64,000 nt of DNA from Azospirillum thiophilum (lineage in GTDB: Bacteria; Pseudomonadota; Alphaproteobacteria; Azospirillales; Azospirillaceae): the NCBI RefSeq assembly GCF_001305595.1, contig NZ_CP012402.1, positions 579,001 through 643,000 of the forward strand, given 5' to 3'. The notes under the pieces were generated by a model. The model did not search any database. It was not told the origin of the DNA and saw only the letters and a list, made by a program, of their open reading frames with translations. Positions within the stretch are counted from its first letter, which is position 1, and every line of letters begins with the position of its first letter. The position numbers and the translations under genes are program-made. Positions 29,130 to 38,306 of this stretch are shown here, one piece after another.

Positions 29130-29379
29130 GAAATGTCATGTTGCAACTTTCAAGACCTATCTGGCTGCAGCCAATTTCAATGCTTTAGCGATGTCTTGCG
29201 TGTCCATGCTTTTCCTGGAATGCACTTATGGTTGTCTCCTGTGCTCGCGGCATCTGCGGACCGGCTTTCCAATCCTTGCCCGAACACGCATGGGCAGCAT
29301 CGGGGGCATCGGGCCGGGCCGATGCAAAGGAGGGGGATCGGAGCGGGCGGATCCCCGCCGCCGGGTGCGATGCCGATTC
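29130..29379. other. Intergenic DNA between divergent iron-regulated genes
   Basis: Central part of the 438-base gap (29010-29447) between the divergent TonB receptor and FecI-type sigma factor genes. The part next to the receptor is AT-rich and the rest GC-rich. I see no credible gene; short frames on both strands have no recognisable features. Confidence 0.55.
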
Positions 29380-29398
29380 GCGTTTGAGAATCATTATC
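29380..29398 (+). promoter_or_regulatory. Fur box upstream of the FecI-type sigma factor
   Basis: GCGTTTGAGAATCATTATC matches 14 of 19 positions of the Fur consensus, with the right half AATCATTATC perfect. It ends 49 bases before the sigma factor ATG, a normal operator position. It indicates that the fecI-fecR genes are iron-repressed. Confidence 0.75.
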
Positions 29399-29447
29399 AA
29401 TCGGGCTAGGCTGCCCGCCGCTGGGTGGGGAACCGGGAAGGCAGGGG

Positions 29448-29975
29448 ATGGGGGACAGGGAAAAGCCCGGTCTGGTGGCGGGCTTCCAGGAGCATTACGG
29501 GGATTTGCTGCGCTTCCTGATCTGGCGGACCGGCGACGCCGACCATGCCGCCGACGTGGCGCAGGACACCTATTTCCGGCTCGCGGCGATCCAGGAGTCT
29601 GAAAAGCCGATCGGCAATCTGCGTGCCTACATCCTGAGGGTCGCCCGCAACCTGTCGATCGACCGGCTGCGCCGCGACAAATGGCTGGTCCCGGCCGAGA
29701 CGGTCGCGGCCGAGGTCGCGGTGGTGGCCGACGACGCCGTTTCGCCGGACGAGGCGCTGCTGTCCAAGGAACGGTTGCGCCTGCTCGACGAGGCCTTGCA
29801 GGCCTTGCCGGCCAAACCGCGCGAGGCGCTGCTGCTGCACCGGCTCGGCGGCCTGTCCCAGGCCGAGATCGCCGTCCGCCTGGGTGTTTCGGAAAGCATG
29901 GTCACGAAATACGTGGCCCAGGCCATGCAGCATTGCCGGACATGGCGCCAGCGGCTGGACAGCGAAAGATCGTAG
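29448..29975 (+). CDS. FecI-like ECF RNA polymerase sigma factor
   Basis: A 175-residue extracytoplasmic-function sigma factor. Region 2 is QEHYGDLLRFLIWRTGDADHAADVAQDTYFRLA with YILRVARNLSIDRLRR, and region 4 is ALPAKPREALLLHRLGGLSQAEIAVRLGVSESMVTKYVAQAMQHCR, the typical FecI-subfamily wording. It is followed 50 bases later by a FecR-type regulator and then an STN-bearing TonB receptor, the standard surface-signalling order. It should direct transcription of the receptor at 31255. Confidence 0.93.
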   Translation: MGDREKPGLVAGFQEHYGDLLRFLIWRTGDADHAADVAQDTYFRLAAIQESEKPIGNLRAYILRVARNLSIDRLRRDKWLVPAETVAAEVAVVADDAVSPDEALLSKERLRLLDEALQALPAKPREALLLHRLGGLSQAEIAVRLGVSESMVTKYVAQAMQHCRTWRQRLDSERS

Positions 29976-30025
29976 GGAAAAATCGTGATGCCGCTCCTGT
30001 CGCCGTCGCCGCCGGAAAACGTCCT

Positions 30026-31072
30026 ATGGTAGAGACGACCCGTCCTTCCGCCGCAGGCTGCCCGCCGATGTCCGATCCGCCGATGTCCGATCCGAATGCC
30101 TCCATCCTCGACGAGGAAGCGCTTGATTGGCTGGTCCGCGTGAGCTTCGGCACCGCCGGCCCGGACGAGTTCGCGGCATGGCGCGCCCGCAGCCCGGCCC
30201 ATGAGCGGGCCGCCCGCTCGGCGGAGGCGCTGTGGCGCGACATCGGCCATACCGCGACGGCGGCAGAGTTCTCCCGGCGCGAAGCGGCGCGCGGCCGGCT
30301 GCCGCATCTGCCGGCCGGGGCGATGCGCCGCGGCATCGACCGGCGTCCGGGGCACCTGGGCCGCCGGGCCGTCATGACCGGCGCCATGGCGGCGTCGGCC
30401 GCCGCGCTGGTCGCCTCCTCCGGGGTGTTCGGCCCGCTGGCCGGGCTCGCCGCCGACCACGCCACCCGGCCGGGGGAGCGCCGCGAGGTGACCCTGCCCG
30501 ACGGCTCCATGGCGATGCTCAACACCGCCACCGCCCTTTCGGTCCGCTTCACCGCGGCGGAGCGGCGCATCGTCCTGACGGCCGGCGAGGCCTTCTTTGC
30601 GGTGGCGAAGGATCCCGACCGGCCCTTCGTGGTGGCGGCGCGCGGCGGCGAGACGCGGGCCGTCGGCACTGCCTTCGCCGTCCGCACCGACGGCGACGAG
30701 GTGCGGGTCACCGTCAGCGAGGGCATCGTGGAGGTGACCGCCGCCGCCGGCCTGCCGGTGCGCCTGATTGCCGGGCAGGGGGCGGGCTATGGCGGGGCCG
30801 GCAGCCAGCCGCTGCCGCAGCAGGTGAACGAGGCGGCGGCGACGGCGTGGCGGCGCGGCAAGCTGATCTTCAACCAGCGTCCGCTGGTCGAGGTGGCGGC
30901 GGAGATGAGCCGCTACCGCCCCGGCCGCGTCGTCGTCGCCAATCCGGATCTGGAGCGTCTGCCGGTGACCGGCGTCTTCGAACTGGACGACCAGGATGCC
31001 ATGCTGCGCGCCATCGAACAGGCCCTGCCGGTCAGGGTGCTGCACCTGCCGCTGCTGACCGTTCTGCGGTAG
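30026..31072 (+). CDS. FecR-like anti-sigma/sigma-regulator
   Basis: A 348-residue inner-membrane signal relay. The N-terminal cytoplasmic part (DUF4880: ALDWLVRVSFGTAGPDEFAAWRARSPAHERA) binds the sigma factor, a membrane helix (VMTGAMAASAAALVASSGVFGPLAG) follows an RRA start, and the periplasmic FecR domain (GERREVTLPDGSMAMLNTATALSVRF, LTAGEAFFAVAKDPDRPFVVAARGG) precedes a C-terminal STN-like region (PLVEVAAEMSRYRPGRVVV). The ATG at 30026 is chosen; an ATG at 30068 is possible. It connects the outer-membrane receptor's signalling domain to the ECF sigma factor. Confidence 0.92.
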   Translation: MVETTRPSAAGCPPMSDPPMSDPNASILDEEALDWLVRVSFGTAGPDEFAAWRARSPAHERAARSAEALWRDIGHTATAAEFSRREAARGRLPHLPAGAMRRGIDRRPGHLGRRAVMTGAMAASAAALVASSGVFGPLAGLAADHATRPGERREVTLPDGSMAMLNTATALSVRFTAAERRIVLTAGEAFFAVAKDPDRPFVVAARGGETRAVGTAFAVRTDGDEVRVTVSEGIVEVTAAAGLPVRLIAGQGAGYGGAGSQPLPQQVNEAAATAWRRGKLIFNQRPLVEVAAEMSRYRPGRVVVANPDLERLPVTGVFELDDQDAMLRAIEQALPVRVLHLPLLTVLR

Positions 31073-31185
31073 GGGCGGGGGTAGGGGCGGCGGCAGGAGC
31101 CAGCCCGAAGTTTTTTGCGAAATTCCCGAAAATCTTTTTCCGGCCGCTGTCGCTCGGCCATTCGTCATCCGTCCTTTGGTGGGAC

Positions 31186-31204
31186 GCGAATGATTTGCAT
31201 TCGC
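31186..31204 (+). promoter_or_regulatory. Palindromic Fur-like box before the FecA-type receptor
   Basis: GCGAATG-ATTTG-CATTCGC is a perfect 7+7 inverted repeat of total length 19, the length of a Fur box. Its left half GCGAATGATT is identical to the left half of the Fur box at 29111. It matches 12 of 19 classical positions, so it may be the local Fur variant or the target of another iron regulator such as Irr. It ends 50 bases before the receptor start. Confidence 0.6.
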
Positions 31205-31254
31205 TGATCGGGGGCGTCCCGCTTCATGAACGACTGCCACCAGGGGGATTTGCA

Positions 31255-33669
31255 ATGGCCGTTCGGGCGGTTCGCATCGTCGGGCGAGGGTTTCGCCAGT
31301 TTCTTCTGCTGTCCACCGCTTGCGCGGCTCTTGCCGTCCTGCCGGCGCCTCTCGCTGCAGCCACCACCACCGTCGCCCAGGCCGGCGCGGAGCCGGCGAT
31401 GCGTTTCAGCGTTCCGGCCCAGTCGCTCGACAGCGCGCTGACCGCCTTCGCCGATCAGGCCGGGTTCCGCCTGCTGTTCTCGGCCCCGGCGGTGCAGGGG
31501 CTGACCAGCCCGGGCCTGAACGTCACCGCCACCCCGGTGGACGCGCTCAACCAACTGCTGGCCGGCAGCGGCTTCACCTGGCGCTTCACCGGCCCCAAGA
31601 CCGTCACGCTGGAAAAGGTCGCCGCCGCCGGCGCCGTCCTGCTCGATCCGGTGACGGTGCAGGGCGGCGGGACCGGGCGCGCGACCGCCTACGGTCCGGT
31701 GCCGGGCTATGTGGCGACCCGCTCCGCCGGCGCCACCAAGACCGACACCCCGCTGGTCGAGACGCCCCAGAGCATCAGCGTCGTCGGCGCGGAGGAGCTG
31801 GAGGCGCGCAATGTCCAGACGCTGGAGGATGCCGTCAAATACACGCCGGGCGTCGTGCTGTCCTACGGCTCGGTCGGCGATTCGCGCAGCTCCTGGTACA
31901 AGATGCGCGGCTTTCCGGTCACCACCACCTATTACCGCGATGGGCTGAAGGTCGCCGGCCAGAGCTGGCAGCGGATGGATTCCTTCCTGATGGAGCGGGT
32001 CGAGATCCTGCGCGGCCCGGCCTCCGTCATGTACGGCCAGAGCGTTCCCGGCGGCCTGATCAACATGGTCAGCAAGCGCCCGCAGGACGTCCAGTCGGCC
32101 GAGGTCGCGGTGGAATACGGCTCCAACGACTGGAAGCGCATCGAAGGCGACATCACCGGCCCGCTGGACCAGGACAAGGAGCTGCTCTACCGCATCACCG
32201 CCGCCGTCCAGGACAGCAACGGCCTGAACGGCATCGAGCATGACCGGGCCGACCGCAAGATGATCGCCCCGTCCTTGACCTGGAGGCCGCAGCAGGGGAC
32301 CAGCGTCACGCTGGCCGCCGTCCATCAGGTGGACGAGAGCCGGGGCTGGACGCCGCGCCGCCGCTACACCACGGCCTACGGCACGACCAATTCCAAGACC
32401 TACATGGGCGAGCCGGACTACGACCGCTTTCAACAGGAACAGACCCAGGTCACCTTGCTGGCCGAGCACGCGGTCAGCGACCGCCTGAAATTCTCCTTCG
32501 GCGGCCGCTACGCGAAATACGACCTGGATTACCGGCAGGTCTGGCCCGGCAGCTTCCAGGCCAACGGCCGGATCATCAACCGCGCCCAGTATGTCTACGG
32601 CCAGGACGCCGAGAACTACGCGTTCGACGCCCGCGCCGAAGGGAAATTCTCCGTCCTCTCCACCGACCACACGCTGTTGGGCGGGGTGGATTATTCCTAT
32701 CTGAACATGAAGGACGGTTTCGGATCGCGGTCGGTCGAGACCTCGCTCGACCTGTTCAACCCGGTCTACGGGAGCTACGGGTCGGAACCGGCCCTGTCGT
32801 TCGACGACGTGGACAGCCGCATGCTGGGCGTCTATGTCCAGGACCAGATCTCGGTCGGCGAGAACTGGGTCTTCCTGCTGGGCGGCCGCCGCGATTTCCC
32901 CGGCGTCTCCAGCGGCGTCGGCTACCAGAACGCCTACACCGGCCGCTTCGGCGTCGCCTACAAGACCGGCTTCGGGCTGGTCCCCTATGCCAGCTACGCC
33001 GAATCCTTCGAGCCGCAATCGGGCACCGGCTGGGGCGGCACCCGCTTCACGCCCACCACCGGCCGCCAGTACGAGATCGGCGTGAAGTACGAGCCGCAGG
33101 GCAGCAACCTGCTGGCGACCGTCGCCTTGTTCGACCTGCGCAAGCAGAATGTGCTGACCACCGACCCCGATCCGACCCATCTGTGCAGCGGCAGCCGGTG
33201 CAGCGTGCAGACCGGCGAGGTGAAGTCGCAGGGCGTCGAGCTGGGCCTGACCATGGGGCTGGCCCAGGGGCTGAACGCGGTCGCCGCCTACACCTACAAC
33301 CCCATCGAGGTGACGAAGAGCAACACCGCCAGCGAGATCGGCCGCCAGCAGTCCGACCAGCCGATCCACACCGCGTCGCTGTGGCTGGATTACGGCGTGC
33401 AGGACGGGCCGCTGGAAGGCTTCGGGCTGGGCGGCGGCCTGCGTTTCGTCGGCAAGACCACCAACAATTCCAGCAACGTCACCACCGCCGCCTATGTGAT
33501 GGACGAGATGATGGTGCGCTACACCGCCGAGGCGTGGCGCCTGTCGGTCAATGTGCGGAACCTGCTGGACCGCGAGGTGGAATACACCTGCACCAAAAAC
33601 GCGACCCAGTCGATGTGCTACCTCAACGAACCGCTGACCGTCACCGCCCGCGTCTCGCGGAAGTTCTGA
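31255..33669 (+). CDS. FecA/FpvA-like TonB-dependent siderophore receptor with STN signalling domain
   Basis: Outer-membrane receptor of 804 residues. The ATG follows CAGGGGGATT. The signal peptide ends near LAAATTTVAQA; residues about 45-105 form the STN domain (FSVPAQSLDSALTAFADQAGFRLLFSA ... VDALNQLLAGSGFTWRF) that talks to FecR; then come a TonB-box region (LDPVTVQGG), the plug (VETPQSISVVGAEEL, VEILRGPASVMYGQSVPGGLINMVSKRP) and a barrel ending TARVSRKF. Two Cys pairs occur in surface loops (LCSGSRCS and YTCTKN...MCYL). Wording is closest to ferrioxamine/ferripyoverdine-type receptors. It is the third gene of the fecI-fecR-receptor unit. Confidence 0.94.
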   Translation: MAVRAVRIVGRGFRQFLLLSTACAALAVLPAPLAAATTTVAQAGAEPAMRFSVPAQSLDSALTAFADQAGFRLLFSAPAVQGLTSPGLNVTATPVDALNQLLAGSGFTWRFTGPKTVTLEKVAAAGAVLLDPVTVQGGGTGRATAYGPVPGYVATRSAGATKTDTPLVETPQSISVVGAEELEARNVQTLEDAVKYTPGVVLSYGSVGDSRSSWYKMRGFPVTTTYYRDGLKVAGQSWQRMDSFLMERVEILRGPASVMYGQSVPGGLINMVSKRPQDVQSAEVAVEYGSNDWKRIEGDITGPLDQDKELLYRITAAVQDSNGLNGIEHDRADRKMIAPSLTWRPQQGTSVTLAAVHQVDESRGWTPRRRYTTAYGTTNSKTYMGEPDYDRFQQEQTQVTLLAEHAVSDRLKFSFGGRYAKYDLDYRQVWPGSFQANGRIINRAQYVYGQDAENYAFDARAEGKFSVLSTDHTLLGGVDYSYLNMKDGFGSRSVETSLDLFNPVYGSYGSEPALSFDDVDSRMLGVYVQDQISVGENWVFLLGGRRDFPGVSSGVGYQNAYTGRFGVAYKTGFGLVPYASYAESFEPQSGTGWGGTRFTPTTGRQYEIGVKYEPQGSNLLATVALFDLRKQNVLTTDPDPTHLCSGSRCSVQTGEVKSQGVELGLTMGLAQGLNAVAAYTYNPIEVTKSNTASEIGRQQSDQPIHTASLWLDYGVQDGPLEGFGLGGGLRFVGKTTNNSSNVTTAAYVMDEMMVRYTAEAWRLSVNVRNLLDREVEYTCTKNATQSMCYLNEPLTVTARVSRKF

Positions 33670-33685
33670 GGCGCCCGCAGCCGCA

Positions 33686-35137
<1,452 letters not shown>

Positions 35138-35330
35138 ACCCAAATCTTCCCCATGACTGACTGTCACTATCAAGAACATTATCTGTCAGAAAAGTGAACA
35201 CGACGAAAGCGCCAATTTTCAAGGAGGCTGAGGCTCCTGCCGCAACGGCGTGTGCGCAATCTCAAACACCCAGCCTTTGGCTTATTGCAGGAACCGGACA
35301 AAAATCATTCTATAACAGATGCTTGACGAT
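35138..35330. other. Regulatory intergenic DNA with possible activator sites
   Basis: AT-rich for this genome and without a gene. CTGTCA occurs twice, at 35161-35166 and 35183-35188, 22 bases (two helical turns) apart, the first within TGAC-TGACT-GTCA (35154-35166). These are weak candidates for activator binding upstream of the sigma-54 promoter or for autoregulation of the divergent activator gene. Confidence 0.35.
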
Positions 35331-35347
35331 TTGGCATGCACTTTGCT
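35331..35347 (+). promoter_or_regulatory. Sigma-54 (-24/-12) promoter
   Basis: TTGGCATG-CACT-TTGCT differs from the sigma-54 consensus at one base (C to T at the seventh position) and keeps GG-N10-GC exactly. It lies about 120 bases before the dehydrogenase gene and opposite a divergent sigma-54 activator gene. Confidence 0.88.
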
Positions 35348-35469
35348 TACAAGAAATCCGCAAACGCGGTAGCAACGAACAATCAGCACAGCGCCCTGAA
35401 GCGGCGCTGGTACGGCAAAGACGGCGGTTCAGGGCCATCCGGCCATGCGAAGGGGGGAATGCACAGACC

Positions 35470-36381
35470 ATGACACACCAGCGCATCGCCATCATCGGCG
35501 CCGGGATGATGGGGCAGGGGATCGCGCAGGCCTTCGCCGCCGCCGGACACCATGTCGACATCCAGGAGCCCGACGCCGGCCGCCGGGCCGGCATCCTCGA
35601 CCGCATCCGCCGCACCCTCGGGGAGGCGGGTCAGGACCTCGCCGCCGCCGACCGCATCCACCCGCGCGAGACGCTGGAGCAGGCGGTCGCCGCCGCCGAC
35701 ATCGTCATCGAGGCGGTGCCCGAGGATCTCGCCCTCAAGCAGCGCATCCTCGCAGCGGCCGAGGCGGCGGCGCCGCCTCACGCGCTTCTCGCCAGCAACA
35801 CGTCGGTCATCCCGATCACCCGGATCATGGAGCCGCTGCGCGATCGGACCCGTGCGCTCGGCACCCACTGGTGGAACCCGGCCCATCTGATCCCGCTGGT
35901 CGAGGTGGTGCGGACGCGCGACACCGCCGATGCGGCGGTCGCCGCGATGACCGCCCTGCTGAGTTCCATCGGCAAGATGCCGGTCGAGGTGCGCAAGGAC
36001 GTTCCCGGCTTCATCGGCAACCGCCTGCAGCATGCATTGTGGCGCGAGGCCATCGCGCTGGTCCAGGACGGCGTCTGCGACGCCGAGACGGTCGATACCG
36101 TGGTGAAGGCCAGCTTCGGCCGGCGGCTCGCCGTGCTGGGGCCGCTGGAGAACGCCGATCTCGTCGGCACCGACCTCACGCTGGCGGTGCATGGCCATGT
36201 CCTGCCCGACCTCGACCGCACGCCGGGCCCGCAGCCCTTCCTGCGCGATCTGGTCGCCTCCGGGCGACTCGGCATGAAGTCCGGCGCGGGCTTCCGGAAC
36301 TGGACCGACGCCGAGCGGGAAGAGACCGCCGCCCGTCTCGCCACCCATCTCCAACGCCTGGACCAGCTCGAGCGGGGATAG
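35470..36381 (+). CDS. 3-hydroxyacyl-CoA dehydrogenase-family NAD-dependent beta-hydroxy acid dehydrogenase
   Basis: A 303-residue cytoplasmic oxidoreductase. The N-terminal Rossmann fold shows RIAIIGAGMMGQGIAQAFAAAGHHV (GxGxxG), then ADIVIEAVPEDLALKQRIL, LLASNTSVIPIT and THWWNPAHLIPLVEVV carrying the catalytic His; the C-terminal dimerisation domain includes KDVPGFIGNRLQHALWREAIALVQDGV. The short length and the GTHWWNPAHLIPLVEV wording place it among single-domain enzymes acting on hydroxy acids or their CoA esters, such as 3-hydroxybutyryl-CoA, gulonate/crystallin-like or carnitine-type substrates. First gene of the sigma-54 operon. It would supply the beta-keto substrate for the next enzyme. 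Confidence 0.85.
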   Translation: MTHQRIAIIGAGMMGQGIAQAFAAAGHHVDIQEPDAGRRAGILDRIRRTLGEAGQDLAAADRIHPRETLEQAVAAADIVIEAVPEDLALKQRILAAAEAAAPPHALLASNTSVIPITRIMEPLRDRTRALGTHWWNPAHLIPLVEVVRTRDTADAAVAAMTALLSSIGKMPVEVRKDVPGFIGNRLQHALWREAIALVQDGVCDAETVDTVVKASFGRRLAVLGPLENADLVGTDLTLAVHGHVLPDLDRTPGPQPFLRDLVASGRLGMKSGAGFRNWTDAEREETAARLATHLQRLDQLERG

Positions 36382-36455
36382 CCGCCCGCCACCCCAGACC
36401 CCGCACTCTAACCGTCCGCAGCCTTCCCGGCCGGACCCGCACAGGAGGGCCTTCC

Positions 36456-37394
36456 ATGGCCGCATCGAAGAAGAAGGTCATCATCAGCTGCGCGCTGACC
36501 GGATCGATCCACACCCCCACCATGTCGGATGCCCTGCCGGTCACGCCGGACGAGATCGTCGAACAGGGCGTCGGCGCGGCGGAGGCCGGCGCGGCGATCC
36601 TGCACCTGCACGCCCGCGATCCCCGCACCGGGCAGCCGACCCCCGATCCGTCGGTGTTCATGCAGTTCCTGCCGCGGCTGAAGCAGTCCACCGACGCGGT
36701 GCTGAACATCACCACCGGCGGCTCGCTGAACATGACGGTGCAGGAGCGGCTCGCCGCCCCGCTGCTGGCCAAGCCGGAAATGTGCTCGCTCAACATGGGG
36801 TCGATGAATTTCGGCATCTTCCCGCTGGCCGACCGCTACAAGGACTGGAAGCACGACTGGGAAGAGCCCTATCTGCGCAGCACCGACGACTTCATCTTCC
36901 GCAACACCTTCCGCGACATCGCCTACATCCTGGAGCACCTCGGCGAGGGCTGCGGCACGCGGTTCGAGTTCGAATGCTATGATGTCGGGCACCTCTACAA
37001 CCTCGCGCATTTCCTCGACCGCGGGCTGGTGAAGACGCCGCTGTTCATCCAGACCATCTTCGGCATCCTCGGCGGCATCGGCGCGGAGGAACGCAACCTC
37101 GTCTTCATGCGCGAGACCGCCGACCGGTTGTTCGGCAAGGATTACGAATGGTCGGTGCTGGCCGCCGGCCGCCACCAGATCCCCTTCACCACCATGGCGG
37201 CGGTGATGGGCGGCAACGTCCGCGTCGGGCTGGAGGACAGCCTCTATCTCGCCAAGGGCCGGCTCGCCCGCAACAGCGCCGAGCAGGTGGCGAAGATCCG
37301 CCGCATCCTGGAAGAGCTGTCGCTGGAGGTCGCCACACCCGAGGAGGCGCGCGCCATGCTCGATCTCAAGGGCGCCGACCAGGTGGCGTTCTGA
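36456..37394 (+). CDS. Beta-keto acid cleavage enzyme (BKACE, formerly DUF849)
   Basis: A 312-residue TIM-barrel, zinc-dependent enzyme. Family members condense a beta-keto acid with acetyl-CoA and release acetoacetate plus the CoA ester of the shortened acid. Visible marks are KVIISCALTGSIHTPTMSDALPVTPDEI, the zinc-ligand HLHARDP motif (His-x-His), the SLNMGSMNFG strand, FEFECYDVGHLYNLAHF and GNVRVGLEDSLYLAKG near the C-terminus. The ATG follows AGGAGGG. It sits between a hydroxy-acid dehydrogenase and a 3-hydroxybutyrate dehydrogenase, which matches producing acetoacetate. The exact keto acid (3-keto-5-aminohexanoate, dehydrocarnitine or another) cannot be read from the sequence. Confidence 0.9.
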   Translation: MAASKKKVIISCALTGSIHTPTMSDALPVTPDEIVEQGVGAAEAGAAILHLHARDPRTGQPTPDPSVFMQFLPRLKQSTDAVLNITTGGSLNMTVQERLAAPLLAKPEMCSLNMGSMNFGIFPLADRYKDWKHDWEEPYLRSTDDFIFRNTFRDIAYILEHLGEGCGTRFEFECYDVGHLYNLAHFLDRGLVKTPLFIQTIFGILGGIGAEERNLVFMRETADRLFGKDYEWSVLAAGRHQIPFTTMAAVMGGNVRVGLEDSLYLAKGRLARNSAEQVAKIRRILEELSLEVATPEEARAMLDLKGADQVAF

Positions 37395-37426
37395 CGCGAT
37401 ATCATCCGACCGAGGAACGAACAGAC

Positions 37427-38206
37427 ATGCAGAACAGAATTGCCGTCGTCACCGGCTCCACCAGCGGCATCGGTCTGGCGACGGTGCGCGAGCTTGCCGG
37501 CCGGGGCTGCGACGTGATGGTCAACGGCTTTGGCGACCGCGCGGAGATCGACCGCAACTGCGCCGAGATCGCCGAGCGCAGCGGCAGCCGGATCGTCTAT
37601 TCCGCCGCCGACCTCAGCCGGCCGGAGGAGGCCCGCGCCATGATGGCCGAGGCCGCCCGCCTGCTGGGGCCGGTCGACATCCTGGTCAACAATGCCGGCA
37701 TCCAGCATGTCGCCGCGCTGCACGAGTTCCCCGACGACAAGTGGGATTTGCTGCTGGCGGTCAATCTCAGCGCCGCCTTCCACACCATCAAGGCGGCGCT
37801 GCCGGCGATGCGGGAGCGGCGCTGGGGACGGATCGTCAACACCTCGTCGGTGCTGGGCATGGTGGGGGCGCCGCACAAGCCGGCCTATGTCGCCGCCAAG
37901 CACGGCATCATCGGCCTGACCAAGTCGGTGTCGATCGAGGTCGCGCCCCACGGCATCACCTGCAACGCGGTCTGTCCCGGCACGGTGCTGACCCCGATCA
38001 TCGAGCGGCAGATCGCCCAGCAGGCGGAGGTCACCGGATTGCCGGAGGACCGGGTGCTGCAGGCGGTGTTCCTGGAGAAGATGCCGACCGGCCGGCTGAT
38101 CGCCCCGGAGGAGGTCGCCTCCGCCATCGCCTTCCTGTGTTCCGACACCGCAGGCTCGATCACCGGAACGGCCCTTCCGGTCGATGGCGGTTATACCACC
38201 CACTGA
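37427..38206 (+). CDS. 3-hydroxybutyrate dehydrogenase-like short-chain dehydrogenase
   Basis: A 259-residue SDR enzyme. Cofactor motif TGSTSGIGLA, the NNAGIQHVAALHEFPDDKWD segment, the catalytic Ser (NTSSVLGMVG) and YVAAKHG (Tyr-x3-Lys) are present, with GITCNAVCPGTVLTPIIERQI typical of bacterial D-3-hydroxybutyrate dehydrogenases (BdhA/PhaB branch). The ATG follows CGAGGAACGAAC. In this operon it would reduce acetoacetate made by the cleavage enzyme, or oxidise an imported 3-hydroxybutyrate. Assignment to BdhA is by wording and context. Confidence 0.88.
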   Translation: MQNRIAVVTGSTSGIGLATVRELAGRGCDVMVNGFGDRAEIDRNCAEIAERSGSRIVYSAADLSRPEEARAMMAEAARLLGPVDILVNNAGIQHVAALHEFPDDKWDLLLAVNLSAAFHTIKAALPAMRERRWGRIVNTSSVLGMVGAPHKPAYVAAKHGIIGLTKSVSIEVAPHGITCNAVCPGTVLTPIIERQIAQQAEVTGLPEDRVLQAVFLEKMPTGRLIAPEEVASAIAFLCSDTAGSITGTALPVDGGYTTH

Positions 38207-38238
38207 TACCGGGCCACTGACATCGGGCAACCGATATC

Positions 38239-38264
38239 CGCCCCCCGATCCCGGTCGGGGGGCG
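38239..38264 (+). other. GC-rich hairpin in the operon before the binding-protein gene
   Basis: A perfect 10-base stem CGCCCCCCGA / TCGGGGGGCG with loop TCCCGG lies between the dehydrogenase and solute-binding-protein genes, without a T-tract. It may stabilise or partly terminate the message so that the binding protein is expressed at a level different from the enzymes. Confidence 0.6.
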
Positions 38265-38306
38265 GGCGTCCCAAACACCAAGAACCGTCCAATTAGGGAG
38301 CGAACC

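Noticed and set aside
35470..36381. Naming the dehydrogenase a carnitine dehydrogenase
   Set aside because: The segment around the catalytic His (THWWNPAHLIPLVEV) differs from the wording I expect for carnitine dehydrogenases (GHPFNPVYLLPLVEV); the substrate is left open.
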